Below are positions 1-8,606 of a DNA stretch of 64,000 bases, piece by piece. A program made the position numbers and the translations under genes. Each line of letters starts with the position of its first letter. Position 1 is the stretch's first letter. The notes beneath the pieces were generated by a model, which worked only from the letters and a program-made list of their open reading frames with translations, had not been told where the DNA came from and ran no database searches. The DNA is taken from NCBI GenBank assembly GCA_037481715.1, contig JBBFLD010000006.1, forward strand, positions 186,001-250,000, read 5' to 3'. The stretch is from Rosettibacter sp037481715 (GTDB lineage Bacteria; Bacteroidota; Ignavibacteria; Ignavibacteriales; Melioribacteraceae).

Positions 1-259
1 TAATTTTTATCGTATCAGATTTATATCCGATATAAGAAATTATCAATGTATAATTTCCAGAATTTAATTTTAACTCATACTCGCCTTCTGAATTTGCAGC
101 TGTTCCAGTTGTTGTTCCACTTACTCGAATATTTGCATAACTCAATTTTTCATTTGTCACTTTATCCTTAACTATTCCTTTAATTGAATATAATTGAGAA
201 TAGGTTGTTGCATTTAACAGAAAAAATATTGCAAATAAACATTTGATTAAATTAATCAT
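1..259 (-). CDS. Exported protein with carboxypeptidase-regulatory-like domain (N-terminal part)
   Basis: An open minus-strand frame starts at an ATG at 259 and runs off the left edge of the window. It begins with a Sec signal peptide (hydrophobic stretch ending in TTYSQ, about residues 5-20). Next comes a beta-rich segment with the hallmarks of the CarboxypepD_reg-like fold: KGIVKD, then YANIRVSGTTTGTAANSEGEY, then YTLIISYIGYKSDTI. In this phylum that fold usually opens TonB-dependent receptors or DUF5686-type outer-membrane proteins. Only 86 residues are visible, so the full protein cannot be named. An AAAGGG ribosome-binding site lies just upstream of the ATG. Confidence 0.75.
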   Translation of the reverse strand, partial: MINLIKCLFAIFFLLNATTYSQLYSIKGIVKDKVTNEKLSYANIRVSGTTTGTAANSEGEYELKLNSGNYTLIISYIGYKSDTIKI

Positions 260-321
260 AAAGCCCTTTTGCTATTATTCTAAAGTAAGTATTTTGTATA
301 TAAGAAAAACTAATATAAAAT

Positions 322-1317
322 ATGCAAAGAAAAATTATAATAACAGGAGCAACAGGATTAATAGGCAGAAAAATTTCAGAGTTTTTAATTAAAGATAAAA
401 ATCATTTAATTATCTTTTCAAGAAGACCAGAAGAAGCAAAGAAAATAATTACTAATGCAGCAGAATATGTTTTATGGGATTATGAAAATTCTTCTGAATG
501 GAAAGAATATCTCGAAGATGCAGATGCGGTTATTAATCTTGCTGGTGAATCAATAATATCAAAACGATGGAATGAAAAAACAAAACAAAGAATTTATAAC
601 AGCAGAATAATCAGCACCCGCTCATTAGTAAATGCAATTAAAGAAACAACCCACAAACCTGAATGTTTTATTTCAGCCTCGGCAGTTGGTTTTTATGGAA
701 ATAGGAATGAAGAAGTAAATGAAAATTCTGAAAAGGGAAATGGATTTTTAGCAAATCTTGTTTTTGACTGGGAAAATGAATCACAAGTTCTTGAAAATTA
801 TAATGTGCGAACAGTAAATATTAGATTGGGCACAGTTCTATCTATGAATGGTGGTGCTCTTCCAAAATTAGTAAAACAATTCAAATTATTTTTTGGTGGA
901 ACATTAGGAAGCGGGAATCAATGGTTTCCATGGATTCATATTGATGATGCTGCAGAAATTTTTTTATTTGCATTGGATAATAAAATTCATGGAATATTGA
1001 ATGCCGTCTCTCCAAACTTAATAACACAAAAAGAATTTTCTAAAACTCTTGCAAAAGTTCTTGGGCGTCCATGCATTTTTAGAATACCAGAATATTTATT
1101 AAAAATAATTTTGGGCGAAGCTGCAAATGTAATTCTCGAGGGAGCAAAAGTTTATCCTAAGAAAACTATTGAATACGGTTATAAATTCAAGTTTGATAAT
1201 CTTGAGAAAGCATTAAGAAATCTTTTGTTAAAAAATTATTCAAACCAGGAAACAATTTCGAGATTGCCTGTCCATGGAAATGCTGGAGGGCTGCCTAACA
1301 TAAATCTGCTGTCGTAA
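322..1317 (+). CDS. TIGR01777-family NAD(P)-dependent epimerase/oxidoreductase (SDR39U1/YfcH-like)
   Basis: This is an atypical extended short-chain dehydrogenase. The nucleotide-binding loop TGATGLIG sits at residues 8-15. The family-typical segments NLAGESI, SASAVGFYG, WFPWIHIDDAAEIF and a DUF1731-like C-terminal region (ALLxx..GFKFKFDNLEKALRNLL type) follow in order. The substrate of the family is not established. Family members usually stop shortly after the LEKAL-NLL segment, near residue 299. Here the frame continues about 30 residues further and overlaps the convergent gene by 82 bp, so the tail is probably a read-on extension rather than a functional part. The gene stands alone between two minus-strand genes. 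Confidence 0.85.
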   Translation: MQRKIIITGATGLIGRKISEFLIKDKNHLIIFSRRPEEAKKIITNAAEYVLWDYENSSEWKEYLEDADAVINLAGESIISKRWNEKTKQRIYNSRIISTRSLVNAIKETTHKPECFISASAVGFYGNRNEEVNENSEKGNGFLANLVFDWENESQVLENYNVRTVNIRLGTVLSMNGGALPKLVKQFKLFFGGTLGSGNQWFPWIHIDDAAEIFLFALDNKIHGILNAVSPNLITQKEFSKTLAKVLGRPCIFRIPEYLLKIILGEAANVILEGAKVYPKKTIEYGYKFKFDNLEKALRNLLLKNYSNQETISRLPVHGNAGGLPNINLLS

Positions 1318-2483
1318 CGATATCTTTTACTAAAACCATTTACTATTGTAATTCCACCTCCTCTTTCTTCACGAAATTGTCCTACAGGACCTCTCATGTA
1401 TTGTGTAATTCCTCCGTATAAAAAAATGGTGCCGCTTGGTGGTCTTGTATTATAATTTTCTGCAGTAAATGAACCGCGCTGTGCATAAATTGCTGCCTGA
1501 ATAACAATATCAGAACGATTTGGAGTATTATCAGTTACTACAACATCTCTTTCTGCAACAATGCCAATCATATCAGTTGAATTAGGATTGGTTTGAGGAT
1601 TATTATAACATACAATGTTATCATCTAAATAGATTTTACCGCGATCAGCTCCTGTTCCAGAAGCCGCAATTGTATATTGCCCTTTCACAGTTCCTTTAAT
1701 ATGAACTTCTGCATTATCAATATAAATTACACCATTAGGTGCAAATGCAGAAGCAAGAACATATGTCCACGAACCAGTACTGCTGAATCTATAACGAATG
1801 CTGTCACCTCTAAATTCCATATAAACAAGATTTTTACCTGTTATAACTTTTCCACCTGCAGAAGCAGCATTTGCAACACCAGCAACTCCATTCTGCGGTA
1901 TATCTTGATGAACACCTGTTTCTAATCCGCCATAGAACTTGGGCCTTGCACTATTGCTGTATTTTACAACACTTCCATCAATTGTAACTTTGCCATAAAA
2001 AACTGGTTCATCTGCTACTCTAAGCTGTCCATTTGTATGAAATGGTCCCCACACAGTATCTCGAGTTGTCCACCAAATAGTAGATCCTTCTGTATCAGAA
2101 AAGTAAGCATATTTTGCAAAAGAACTTGGTTGAAACAAAACTTTTATTGTGTATGTAGTGCCCTGATAATTTGCTGTAGAGACAATTTGCCTTAATCTTC
2201 GAAATGGGTCAATTGTAATTAGTCTAACCTGAACATCACCATAGTCATTTGGTGTATCATATAATCTATAATTAAAAGTGTTATCCCCCATTGAGTTATT
2301 TAAGAACAATTTGTTTGCAACGAGGTTTAAACCTGCAGCTGCATAATTATGAGCTTTAGATGTGTAATAATAATTAGCAAAATTTTCTACTGTGCTGGTT
2401 GCCATTTGATTAAAATTTCTTCCTGCAACCATGAATATCAAACTAAAACCAAGTACCAATAATAAAGCTCCTTTTCCACCCAT
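1236..2483 (-). CDS. PilX/DUF4900-like pilin-associated protein
   Basis: The 415-residue protein starts with a short basic/glycine leader and a single hydrophobic helix (GGKG then ALLLVLGFSLIFMVAG). This resembles a type IV prepilin N-terminus, but Glu at position +5 is absent. After the helix come the residues typical of PilX-type proteins (SKAHNYAAAGLNLVANKLF), then a large beta-rich domain with WGPFHTNGQL, GKIYLDDNIVCYN, IGIVAERDVVV and IQAAIYAQRGSF. That arrangement is seen in DUF4900 proteins. It is the last gene of a three-gene minus-strand cassette with the two pilin-like genes upstream (12-nt gap). The role in a pilus or pseudopilus is inferred from the context. I cannot tell which assembly machine it uses, because none is encoded here. 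Confidence 0.6.
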   Translation of the reverse strand: MGGKGALLLVLGFSLIFMVAGRNFNQMATSTVENFANYYYTSKAHNYAAAGLNLVANKLFLNNSMGDNTFNYRLYDTPNDYGDVQVRLITIDPFRRLRQIVSTANYQGTTYTIKVLFQPSSFAKYAYFSDTEGSTIWWTTRDTVWGPFHTNGQLRVADEPVFYGKVTIDGSVVKYSNSARPKFYGGLETGVHQDIPQNGVAGVANAASAGGKVITGKNLVYMEFRGDSIRYRFSSTGSWTYVLASAFAPNGVIYIDNAEVHIKGTVKGQYTIAASGTGADRGKIYLDDNIVCYNNPQTNPNSTDMIGIVAERDVVVTDNTPNRSDIVIQAAIYAQRGSFTAENYNTRPPSGTIFLYGGITQYMRGPVGQFREERGGGITIVNGFSKRYRYDSRFMLGSPPAFPWTGNLEIVSWFE

Positions 2484-2495
2484 AATTTAATTCCT

Positions 2496-3134
2496 CTATC
2501 TTGTCTTAAGATTTCTTGCAGCCAATCTAATTTGTCGCCAAATAACTTTTCTTTCAGCAGAATAATCATTACCATATGCAGCTGGATTTTCCACTGCCAC
2601 ATCAATTTGAATTGTACATATGCCTAATGGCGGCTCTGAAGGCATTTCACTTGGTTTTAATGTATCTCCCAGGGCATCATAAAAAGTCAACTTAAATTGT
2701 GTGACACCAAGATTTGAACCTTTCACTGGTTGATTATTTACAACTCTGTACAAAATTCTATCATTTGGATTTGGAGTTGATGTTAATTCTGATTTGTTCC
2801 CCAGAAAATATTTTAATGTGTCTGGATTTCCATCACCTTCTAAATTTGATTGGCTTACTGCTACATCGGTTAAAAATGTTATACTTGTATCTGTTGCACT
2901 TAATATTGCTTTTGCTGGGTCTGGTATCTTTGACCAATTCGCACAGTAACCAATCTTTCTAAAATCATACTCAATTAACTGCACAAGGTCAACAAGGTTT
3001 TGTTGAACAATTTTTTCTCCACTGAATAAATAATTATTCTCTACTGCTGTATCATTCATTCTTAAGAGAATCATCAGCAGTAAGCCGCCTACAATTGTTG
3101 AACCAAGTATGTCTAATAAAGTACTGAATCCCAT
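2496..3134 (-). CDS. PilW-like prepilin
   Basis: The 212-residue protein begins MGFSTLLDILGSTIVGGLLLMI, that is a one-residue leader Gly, then Phe, then a hydrophobic helix. This matches the prepilin pattern except that position +5 is Leu instead of Glu. The remainder is a soluble beta-rich domain with YDFRKIGYCANWS and TFYDALGDTL, resembling PilW-type minor pilins, where dates and types of pilin heads are highly variable. Its ATG overlaps the stop codon of the upstream pilin-like gene by one base (TAATG), which indicates translational coupling. Assignment to a pilus system is inference from the N-terminus and the neighbours. Confidence 0.55.
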   Translation of the reverse strand: MGFSTLLDILGSTIVGGLLLMILLRMNDTAVENNYLFSGEKIVQQNLVDLVQLIEYDFRKIGYCANWSKIPDPAKAILSATDTSITFLTDVAVSQSNLEGDGNPDTLKYFLGNKSELTSTPNPNDRILYRVVNNQPVKGSNLGVTQFKLTFYDALGDTLKPSEMPSEPPLGICTIQIDVAVENPAAYGNDYSAERKVIWRQIRLAARNLKTR

Positions 3135-3667
3135 TATTTAAAATTCCAATAACTATAAATTGTTGACATTCTTATTGTATCTTCCATTGAGGGACTTGTC
3201 ACAATAACCTGTAATCTTTTATGCCATGTTCGTGTTGTACTTGGATTATTTGGATTTGTGTCGCTCACGTAATCTACTCTGCAGAATGTATTAAAATAGA
3301 GTTTTTTACTTGTGTCTGCAGGGTCAATTTGAATTGCATCTCTGTAAGGAATATTTCTATAACAATTATAATCATCAAAATCATCTAATAAATTTGGGTC
3401 GTTCCTTGATTCACCCGCATCAAGCCCTAAATTCTGTGGCAAAGTTAATTGACTTGTATTTGTTACTTCGGTTGTGTCTGAGTTTTCATCAAAGGCTTTA
3501 CTTGTTGCTCTCTCTATCATAGATGTAGCTAATGATGATGCCATAATGCCATAGCGATTTGAAATCATTGTTGTATTTGTTGTTAAAAAACCTCTGTTTA
3601 CCGTTAATATGACTGTGCTCAAAAGAAATATAGCTCCAATCGTTAATAACATTTGACCTGTATTCAT
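3134..3667 (-). CDS. Pilin-like protein with N-terminal hydrophobic helix
   Basis: First gene of the three-gene minus-strand cassette. The protein of 177 residues starts MNTGQMLLTIGAIFLLSTVI, with a Gly that could be a prepilin-peptidase site, followed by a hydrophobic helix that again lacks Glu at +5. The soluble part is Asp/Asn/Thr-rich and contains two Cys residues (CYRNI and FCRVDYV) that could form a disulfide. I do not recognise a named family. The divergent 166-bp gap to the next plus-strand gene (3668-3833) probably holds the promoter of the cassette, but I could not pick out a convincing box. Confidence 0.5.
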   Translation of the reverse strand: MNTGQMLLTIGAIFLLSTVILTVNRGFLTTNTTMISNRYGIMASSLATSMIERATSKAFDENSDTTEVTNTSQLTLPQNLGLDAGESRNDPNLLDDFDDYNCYRNIPYRDAIQIDPADTSKKLYFNTFCRVDYVSDTNPNNPSTTRTWHKRLQVIVTSPSMEDTIRMSTIYSYWNFK

Positions 3668-3833
3668 AACAACACCTTTTGACTCATATAAAAATTAATT
3701 AAAATACACTATTATTGCTATACAAATATTATGCTATAACTTATTATTGTGATTTTATTCAAAATGAAAAAATTTTGTCATTAATATGTAATTTTAACTG
3801 GTATTTATTTCTCAAATTAAAACTGGTTTCAGT

Positions 3834-4421
3834 ATGGATCCAATAAATTTTTTAATACTAATTAATCTTATAGTTACAACAAGTGCAAATTGGAGCGGTG
3901 CAAGAAAAGGTTTAAAAGTTTCTTTAACGAAAGTTGTTGAAAAACCAAAAACTTATTTACAAAAACTCCCGCCAAATATTTCTGCTTTAATCTTAATTCT
4001 CATCATACTTGGAATTTTCGATGTGGGAAATCTGCCAATTAAAAGTGAAGAAAGATTTCAAATTATTCGTATTTCTGGACTAATAGTTTTCATAATACTT
4101 TCCTGGCTTCAGGTTTATGCTTTTAAATCTCTTGGAAATTTTTATACTCAAGATATTGTAATTCTTAAAGAACACAAATTAATTAAAAGTGGCATTTACA
4201 AATTTATCAGGCATCCTCAATATTTGTGTCAAATATTTAGCGACCTTGGCGCTGGAGTTGCTCTGTTTAATTATTTAATTGTTCCGATTGTTGTTTTAGT
4301 CGAATTGCCGCTTTTCGTTTTGCGTGCTCGTTATGAAGAAAAATTACTTGAAAAATATTTCAAGGACGAATTTATTAATTACAAGAAACAGAGCGGCTTT
4401 TTTATCCCATTTATTGGATAA
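3834..4421 (+). CDS. Isoprenylcysteine carboxyl methyltransferase-like membrane methyltransferase
   Basis: A multi-pass membrane protein of 195 residues with about four hydrophobic segments. The C-terminal signature of the ICMT/PEMT superfamily is visible: GIYKFIRHPQYLCQI (SAM-binding Arg-His-Pro), then RARYEEKLLEKYFKDEFINYKK (Glu-Glu pair and the terminal Tyr-x-x-Tyr-like helix). Bacterial members methylate small membrane-associated substrates, usually unknown. No good Shine-Dalgarno sequence precedes the ATG. The amidase gene follows after 5 nt, so the two are co-transcribed. Confidence 0.75.
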   Translation: MDPINFLILINLIVTTSANWSGARKGLKVSLTKVVEKPKTYLQKLPPNISALILILIILGIFDVGNLPIKSEERFQIIRISGLIVFIILSWLQVYAFKSLGNFYTQDIVILKEHKLIKSGIYKFIRHPQYLCQIFSDLGAGVALFNYLIVPIVVLVELPLFVLRARYEEKLLEKYFKDEFINYKKQSGFFIPFIG

Positions 4422-4426
4422 AAATT

Positions 4427-5995
4427 ATGAAGCTTTTCAAGTTAATATTCTTTTTTTTGCTGATTTATCATTGTGGAATTTATTCTCAAAGAACATTAAA
4501 AATTTCTGTTGAAATTAATAATGAAAAATTTTCTCTTTCTTATATCTCAAAAAATGGAAAAGTCTTTGTTTCTTCTAAAGAATTAGCGGAAATCTTATCT
4601 GCAAATTTTTATTACAATCCCGAAACCCAAAAAGTAGAATTAAAATTTCAGGATTACACATTAAGAGTAACAGCAAAAAACAGTTTCATTGTTTTAATAA
4701 AAAGAGAAAATAATTCTCAAGAAGTTTTTCAGCTTCCATTGAACACTCTTTTAATCAACAATGATATTTTTATACCAATAAATTTTATGAAAGAATATCT
4801 TAGCATTGCTGCTGGTAAAAATTTTATTTTTGATTCGAGCACAAGAACTTTGACAATTTGCGATGAAACTAATAACAATCAAAATAAAGTAAGGAAACCT
4901 TCAGAGCAAAACTATGACATTAGTGATATTTCAATTGAAGAAAAAATCAATGGGACATTAATTCGATTCAAAGCAAACAAAAAAATTATTCTGCCGCGAT
5001 ATTCAATTCATAACAATGTGCTCTATGTTTTTTTTGTCAATGCTAATGTTAATCCAGATGTAACAAAAAACTTAGCTTCTGTTGGACTTGTAAAAAATTG
5101 CAAATTTACAATAACATCAGCACAAAACAGTCAACTTGAATTTTCTTTGAACGATGGTTACTCAACCATAGAAATTTTTCAAGATAAAGATTCGAATGAT
5201 ATTATCCTTACAATTCACAATAAAAATTTTATTGAAAAAATTAAAAATAACGATAAAACCAAATGGCAGTTTGATGTTGTTGTAATTGATGCTGGTCATG
5301 GAGGAAAGGACCCTGGTGCAATTGGAATAACTGGCGTAAAAGAAAAAGACATAAATCTTAAAATTGCGCTTAAACTCGGAAAGCTGATAGAAAAAAATTT
5401 GCCTTCAGTAAAAGTAGTTTACACAAGAAAGTCTGATGAATTTATTGAATTATATAAACGAGGGAAAATTGCAAACGAAGCTGGAGGAAAACTTTTTATA
5501 TCTATTCACTGTAATTCTACTCCACAAAAAAATATCTCAAATAGAGGTTTTGAAGTTTATCTTTTAAGACCCGGCAGAACAAAAGAAGCAATTGAAATAG
5601 CAGAGTTTGAAAACAGCGTAATAAAATATGAAGACAATCCTCAACGTTACCAGCAATTAACAGATGAAAATTTTATTCTTGTTACAATGGCTCATTCACA
5701 ATACATGAGATATTCAGAAATGTTTTCAGATTTATTAAATGAAGAATGGAAGAACACAGTAAAAATTCCAACCAACGGAATTAAACAAGCAGGTTTTTAT
5801 GTTCTTGTTGGGGCATCAATGCCATCGGTATTAATTGAAACTGGTTATCTTTCAAATCGAAAAGATGAAGCTTATCTTAAAAGCAATTCGGGTCAAAATG
5901 AAATTGCAAAAGCAATATTTAATGCCATCATAAAGTATAAAGAATTTTATGATAAGGAAATTGATATTCTTTCTAAAAATGAAAATAAAAAATAG
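4427..5995 (+). CDS. N-acetylmuramoyl-L-alanine amidase (Amidase_3) with N-terminal copper-amine-oxidase-like domain
   Basis: A Sec signal peptide (residues 1-20) is followed by an N-terminal region resembling the Cu_amine_oxidN1/stalk domains of cell-wall enzymes (VSSKELAEILSANFYYNPETQ, FIPINFMKEYL). A middle AMIN-like beta region comes next. The zinc amidase domain covers about 283-505. It has VVIDAGHGG with His291, then SIHCNS with His361, and finally the catalytic-Glu segment LIETGYLSN. It should cleave the amide bond between MurNAc and the stem peptide during cell separation. No LysM or SPOR domain is seen. Confidence 0.9.
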   Translation: MKLFKLIFFFLLIYHCGIYSQRTLKISVEINNEKFSLSYISKNGKVFVSSKELAEILSANFYYNPETQKVELKFQDYTLRVTAKNSFIVLIKRENNSQEVFQLPLNTLLINNDIFIPINFMKEYLSIAAGKNFIFDSSTRTLTICDETNNNQNKVRKPSEQNYDISDISIEEKINGTLIRFKANKKIILPRYSIHNNVLYVFFVNANVNPDVTKNLASVGLVKNCKFTITSAQNSQLEFSLNDGYSTIEIFQDKDSNDIILTIHNKNFIEKIKNNDKTKWQFDVVVIDAGHGGKDPGAIGITGVKEKDINLKIALKLGKLIEKNLPSVKVVYTRKSDEFIELYKRGKIANEAGGKLFISIHCNSTPQKNISNRGFEVYLLRPGRTKEAIEIAEFENSVIKYEDNPQRYQQLTDENFILVTMAHSQYMRYSEMFSDLLNEEWKNTVKIPTNGIKQAGFYVLVGASMPSVLIETGYLSNRKDEAYLKSNSGQNEIAKAIFNAIIKYKEFYDKEIDILSKNENKK

Positions 5996-6098
5996 AATCA
6001 TTTCTTAAAGTTATGTTCAAAATTTTTCCCTTTCGATTTTTCAAATGTTTTGTTATGATTTTCTATATTAATGTTTACACTTTTTCGAAAATAATAAT

Positions 6099-8114
6099 AT
6101 GAGAAAATTTGAGTTAGTCTCAAACTATGAGCCTGCAGGCGATCAGCCCAAAGCAATTAAAGAACTTGTCGAGGGATTAAGAAAAGGATTAAAGCATCAA
6201 GTTCTGCTTGGTGTAACCGGCAGTGGAAAAACTTTTACAATGTCTCATGTCATCAAAGAGATTAATAAGCCAACACTTGTAATTTCTCACAATAAAACTC
6301 TTGCTGCTCAGTTGTATTCAGAATTCAAATCTTTCTTCCCAAATAATGCAGTTGAATTTTTCATAAGTTACTATGATTACTATCAACCCGAAGCTTATGT
6401 GGTTAAGAGAGATTTATACATCGAAAAAGATTTCTCTGTAAACGAAGAAATAGACAGATTAAGATTAAAAGCCACAACAGCTTTAATCGAGGGCAGAAGA
6501 GATGTAATAATTGTTGCCAGTGTTTCCTGCATCTATGGAATTGGTGCACCCGATGAATATGCTCGACAAATTTTATTCTTAAGAAAAGGTCAATCAATCG
6601 AACGAAAAAAATTAATGAGAGATTTAATAGATATCTACTACACAAGAAACGATGCGGAATTTTCGAGAGGTTCTTTTAGAGCAAGAGGAGATGTAATTGA
6701 AATTATTCCAGCATATCAATATGAAGAAGCTGTGCGTGTTGAATTTTGGGGAGATGAAATTGAAAGGCTTTCAATCATAGATTCGTTGACTGGAAAAGTA
6801 ATTAAAGAAGTTGAATCAGTTCCTATTTATCCAGCAAAATATTTTGTAACAACCAAAGACCAAATTAATCGCGCAATTCAATCAATTGAAGAAGAACTTA
6901 AAGAGAGACTTCAATATTTCTGGTCACAAGAAAAATATGTCGAAGCACAAAGACTCGAGCAACGAACAAAATTCGACATTGAAATGATGAGAGAAATTGG
7001 TTACTGTTCTGGTATTGAAAATTATTCAAGGCATCTTGACGGAAGACCACCTGGTTCTCGTCCTTATTGTCTTTTTGATTATTTCCCAAAAGATTATCTT
7101 CTGATTATTGATGAATCTCATGTTACAATTCCTCAAATAAGAGGAATGTATAATGGAGACAGGTCAAGAAAAGAAACACTTGTTGAATATGGATTTCGTT
7201 TGCCTTCGGCACTTGATAATCGTCCTCTCAAGTTCGAAGAATTTGAAGAAATGATTAATCAAGTAATTTATGTAAGTGCAACTCCAGGAGATTATGAACT
7301 TGAAAAAAGCGGCGGTTCTTATGTTGAGCAAATTATTCGTCCAACTGGATTAATTGACCCTGAAATTGAAGTGCGTCCGGTTAAAGGTCAAATTGATGAT
7401 TTAATCGGAGAAATAAGAAAAAGGGTTGAAAGAAATGAAAGAGTTCTTGTTACAACATTAACAAAAAAAATGGCAGAAGATTTAACAGATTACCTTGATA
7501 AACTGAATATAAAAGTTCGCTACATTCACAGTGATATTGATGCACTCGAAAGAGTAGAAATAATTCGCGATTTACGAATGGGAGATTTTGATGTTCTTGT
7601 TGGAGTAAATTTACTTCGTGAAGGTTTGGATTTGCCGGAGGTTTCACTTGTTGCAATTCTTGATGCAGACAAAGAAGGATTTTTAAGAAGTGAAAGATCT
7701 TTAATGCAAACTGCCGGCAGAACAGCACGAAATGTTAATGGAAAAGTTATTATGTATGCCGATACAATTACAGAATCGATGCGCAAAACAATTGAAGAGA
7801 CAAATCGAAGAAGAAAACTTCAACAAGAATACAATGAAAAACACGGCATTACTCCAAAAACAATCTACAAAAGTGTTGAAGAAATTCTTTCTTCGACCTC
7901 AATTGCAGATGTAAGAAGAAAAGATTATGAAAGAGAAGAAGCCACAATGCTTAAGGTTGTAGAGCCAGTAATAAAATACATGTCAAACGAGCAGCGCCAG
8001 GAATTAATTGAACAGATGACAGAAGAAATGTATGCAGCAGCACGCGATCTCGAATTCGAACGCGCAGCTTATCTAAGAGATGAAATCGAAAAACTGAAGA
8101 AATTGATTAAATAA
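6099..8114 (+). CDS. uvrB: Excinuclease ABC subunit B
   Basis: Full-length UvrB of 671 residues, the usual size. It is the damage-verifying helicase-like subunit of nucleotide excision repair. Visible elements are the N-terminal SNYEPAGDQPKAI, Walker A GVTGSGKT (about residues 39-46), the beta-hairpin YYDYYQPEAYV that inserts between DNA strands, the Walker B/DESH box in LLIIDESHVT, helicase motif V/VI (GVNLLREGLDLPEVSLV and QTAGRTARN), and the C-terminal UVR motif binding UvrC (LEFERAAYLRDEIEKL). The gene stands alone with a 103-bp leader and has no partner uvrA or uvrC nearby. Confidence 0.98.
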   Translation: MRKFELVSNYEPAGDQPKAIKELVEGLRKGLKHQVLLGVTGSGKTFTMSHVIKEINKPTLVISHNKTLAAQLYSEFKSFFPNNAVEFFISYYDYYQPEAYVVKRDLYIEKDFSVNEEIDRLRLKATTALIEGRRDVIIVASVSCIYGIGAPDEYARQILFLRKGQSIERKKLMRDLIDIYYTRNDAEFSRGSFRARGDVIEIIPAYQYEEAVRVEFWGDEIERLSIIDSLTGKVIKEVESVPIYPAKYFVTTKDQINRAIQSIEEELKERLQYFWSQEKYVEAQRLEQRTKFDIEMMREIGYCSGIENYSRHLDGRPPGSRPYCLFDYFPKDYLLIIDESHVTIPQIRGMYNGDRSRKETLVEYGFRLPSALDNRPLKFEEFEEMINQVIYVSATPGDYELEKSGGSYVEQIIRPTGLIDPEIEVRPVKGQIDDLIGEIRKRVERNERVLVTTLTKKMAEDLTDYLDKLNIKVRYIHSDIDALERVEIIRDLRMGDFDVLVGVNLLREGLDLPEVSLVAILDADKEGFLRSERSLMQTAGRTARNVNGKVIMYADTITESMRKTIEETNRRRKLQQEYNEKHGITPKTIYKSVEEILSSTSIADVRRKDYEREEATMLKVVEPVIKYMSNEQRQELIEQMTEEMYAAARDLEFERAAYLRDEIEKLKKLIK

Positions 8115-8288
8115 CTTCTTCACACAGTTACTTGTCACAAAATATAATTATAATGAAAAAAATTATTTACAGTTTGATTGCAAGATTTTATATTACTGCG
8201 AGAACTATTAATCATTATATTATTCAAAAAAATCAGGGGGAAAAGTCTCCTACTTTTTAGTCGAAAATTTTAGATATCTAATTAAAAA

Positions 8289-8606
8289 ATGAAAAACAAT
8301 CAAAATAATTATGATTGGAAACATCCAGGAGGTAAATTATTACATCTTGGAGCAGAAAAACTTACTGACGCTGAATTATTAGCAATTTTAATTTCGACTG
8401 GAACAAAAGAAAAATCAGCAGAACAAATTGCAAAAGAAATTATTAATAAATTTGGTTCATTTAAGGGAATGGCAAACCAGCCTCTACAAAAATTTCTTGA
8501 AATAAAAGGAATAGGAAAAGTTAAAGTAATTCGATTTGCTGCTGCTTTTGAAATAGCAAGAAGAATAGTTAATGATGTAATAAAACAACTTGATTATGAA
8601 AGATAA
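8289..8606 (+). CDS. Stand-alone RadC N-terminal (UPF0758) helix-hairpin-helix protein
   Basis: The 105 residues match only the N-terminal domain of RadC/UPF0758 proteins. The signature LGAEKLTDAELLAILISTGTKEKSAEQIA opens it, and the helix-hairpin-helix GIGKVKVIRFAAAFEIARRI closes it. The JAB/MPN metalloprotease-like half that normally follows is absent and the frame stops at the domain border. The last 11 nt overlap the start of the restriction-modification gene, indicating translational coupling. A role as a DNA-binding accessory of that system is an inference. The alternative is a RadC truncated when the island arrived. Confidence 0.8.
   Translation: MKNNQNNYDWKHPGGKLLHLGAEKLTDAELLAILISTGTKEKSAEQIAKEIINKFGSFKGMANQPLQKFLEIKGIGKVKVIRFAAAFEIARRIVNDVIKQLDYER

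Noticed and set aside
8153..8260. 35-codon plus-strand ORF between uvrB and the radC-like gene, with hydrophobic start MKKIIYSLIARFYI
   Set aside because: No ribosome-binding site stands out, the frame is short and nothing similar is known to me. It may be a chance frame in the leader of the restriction-modification island.
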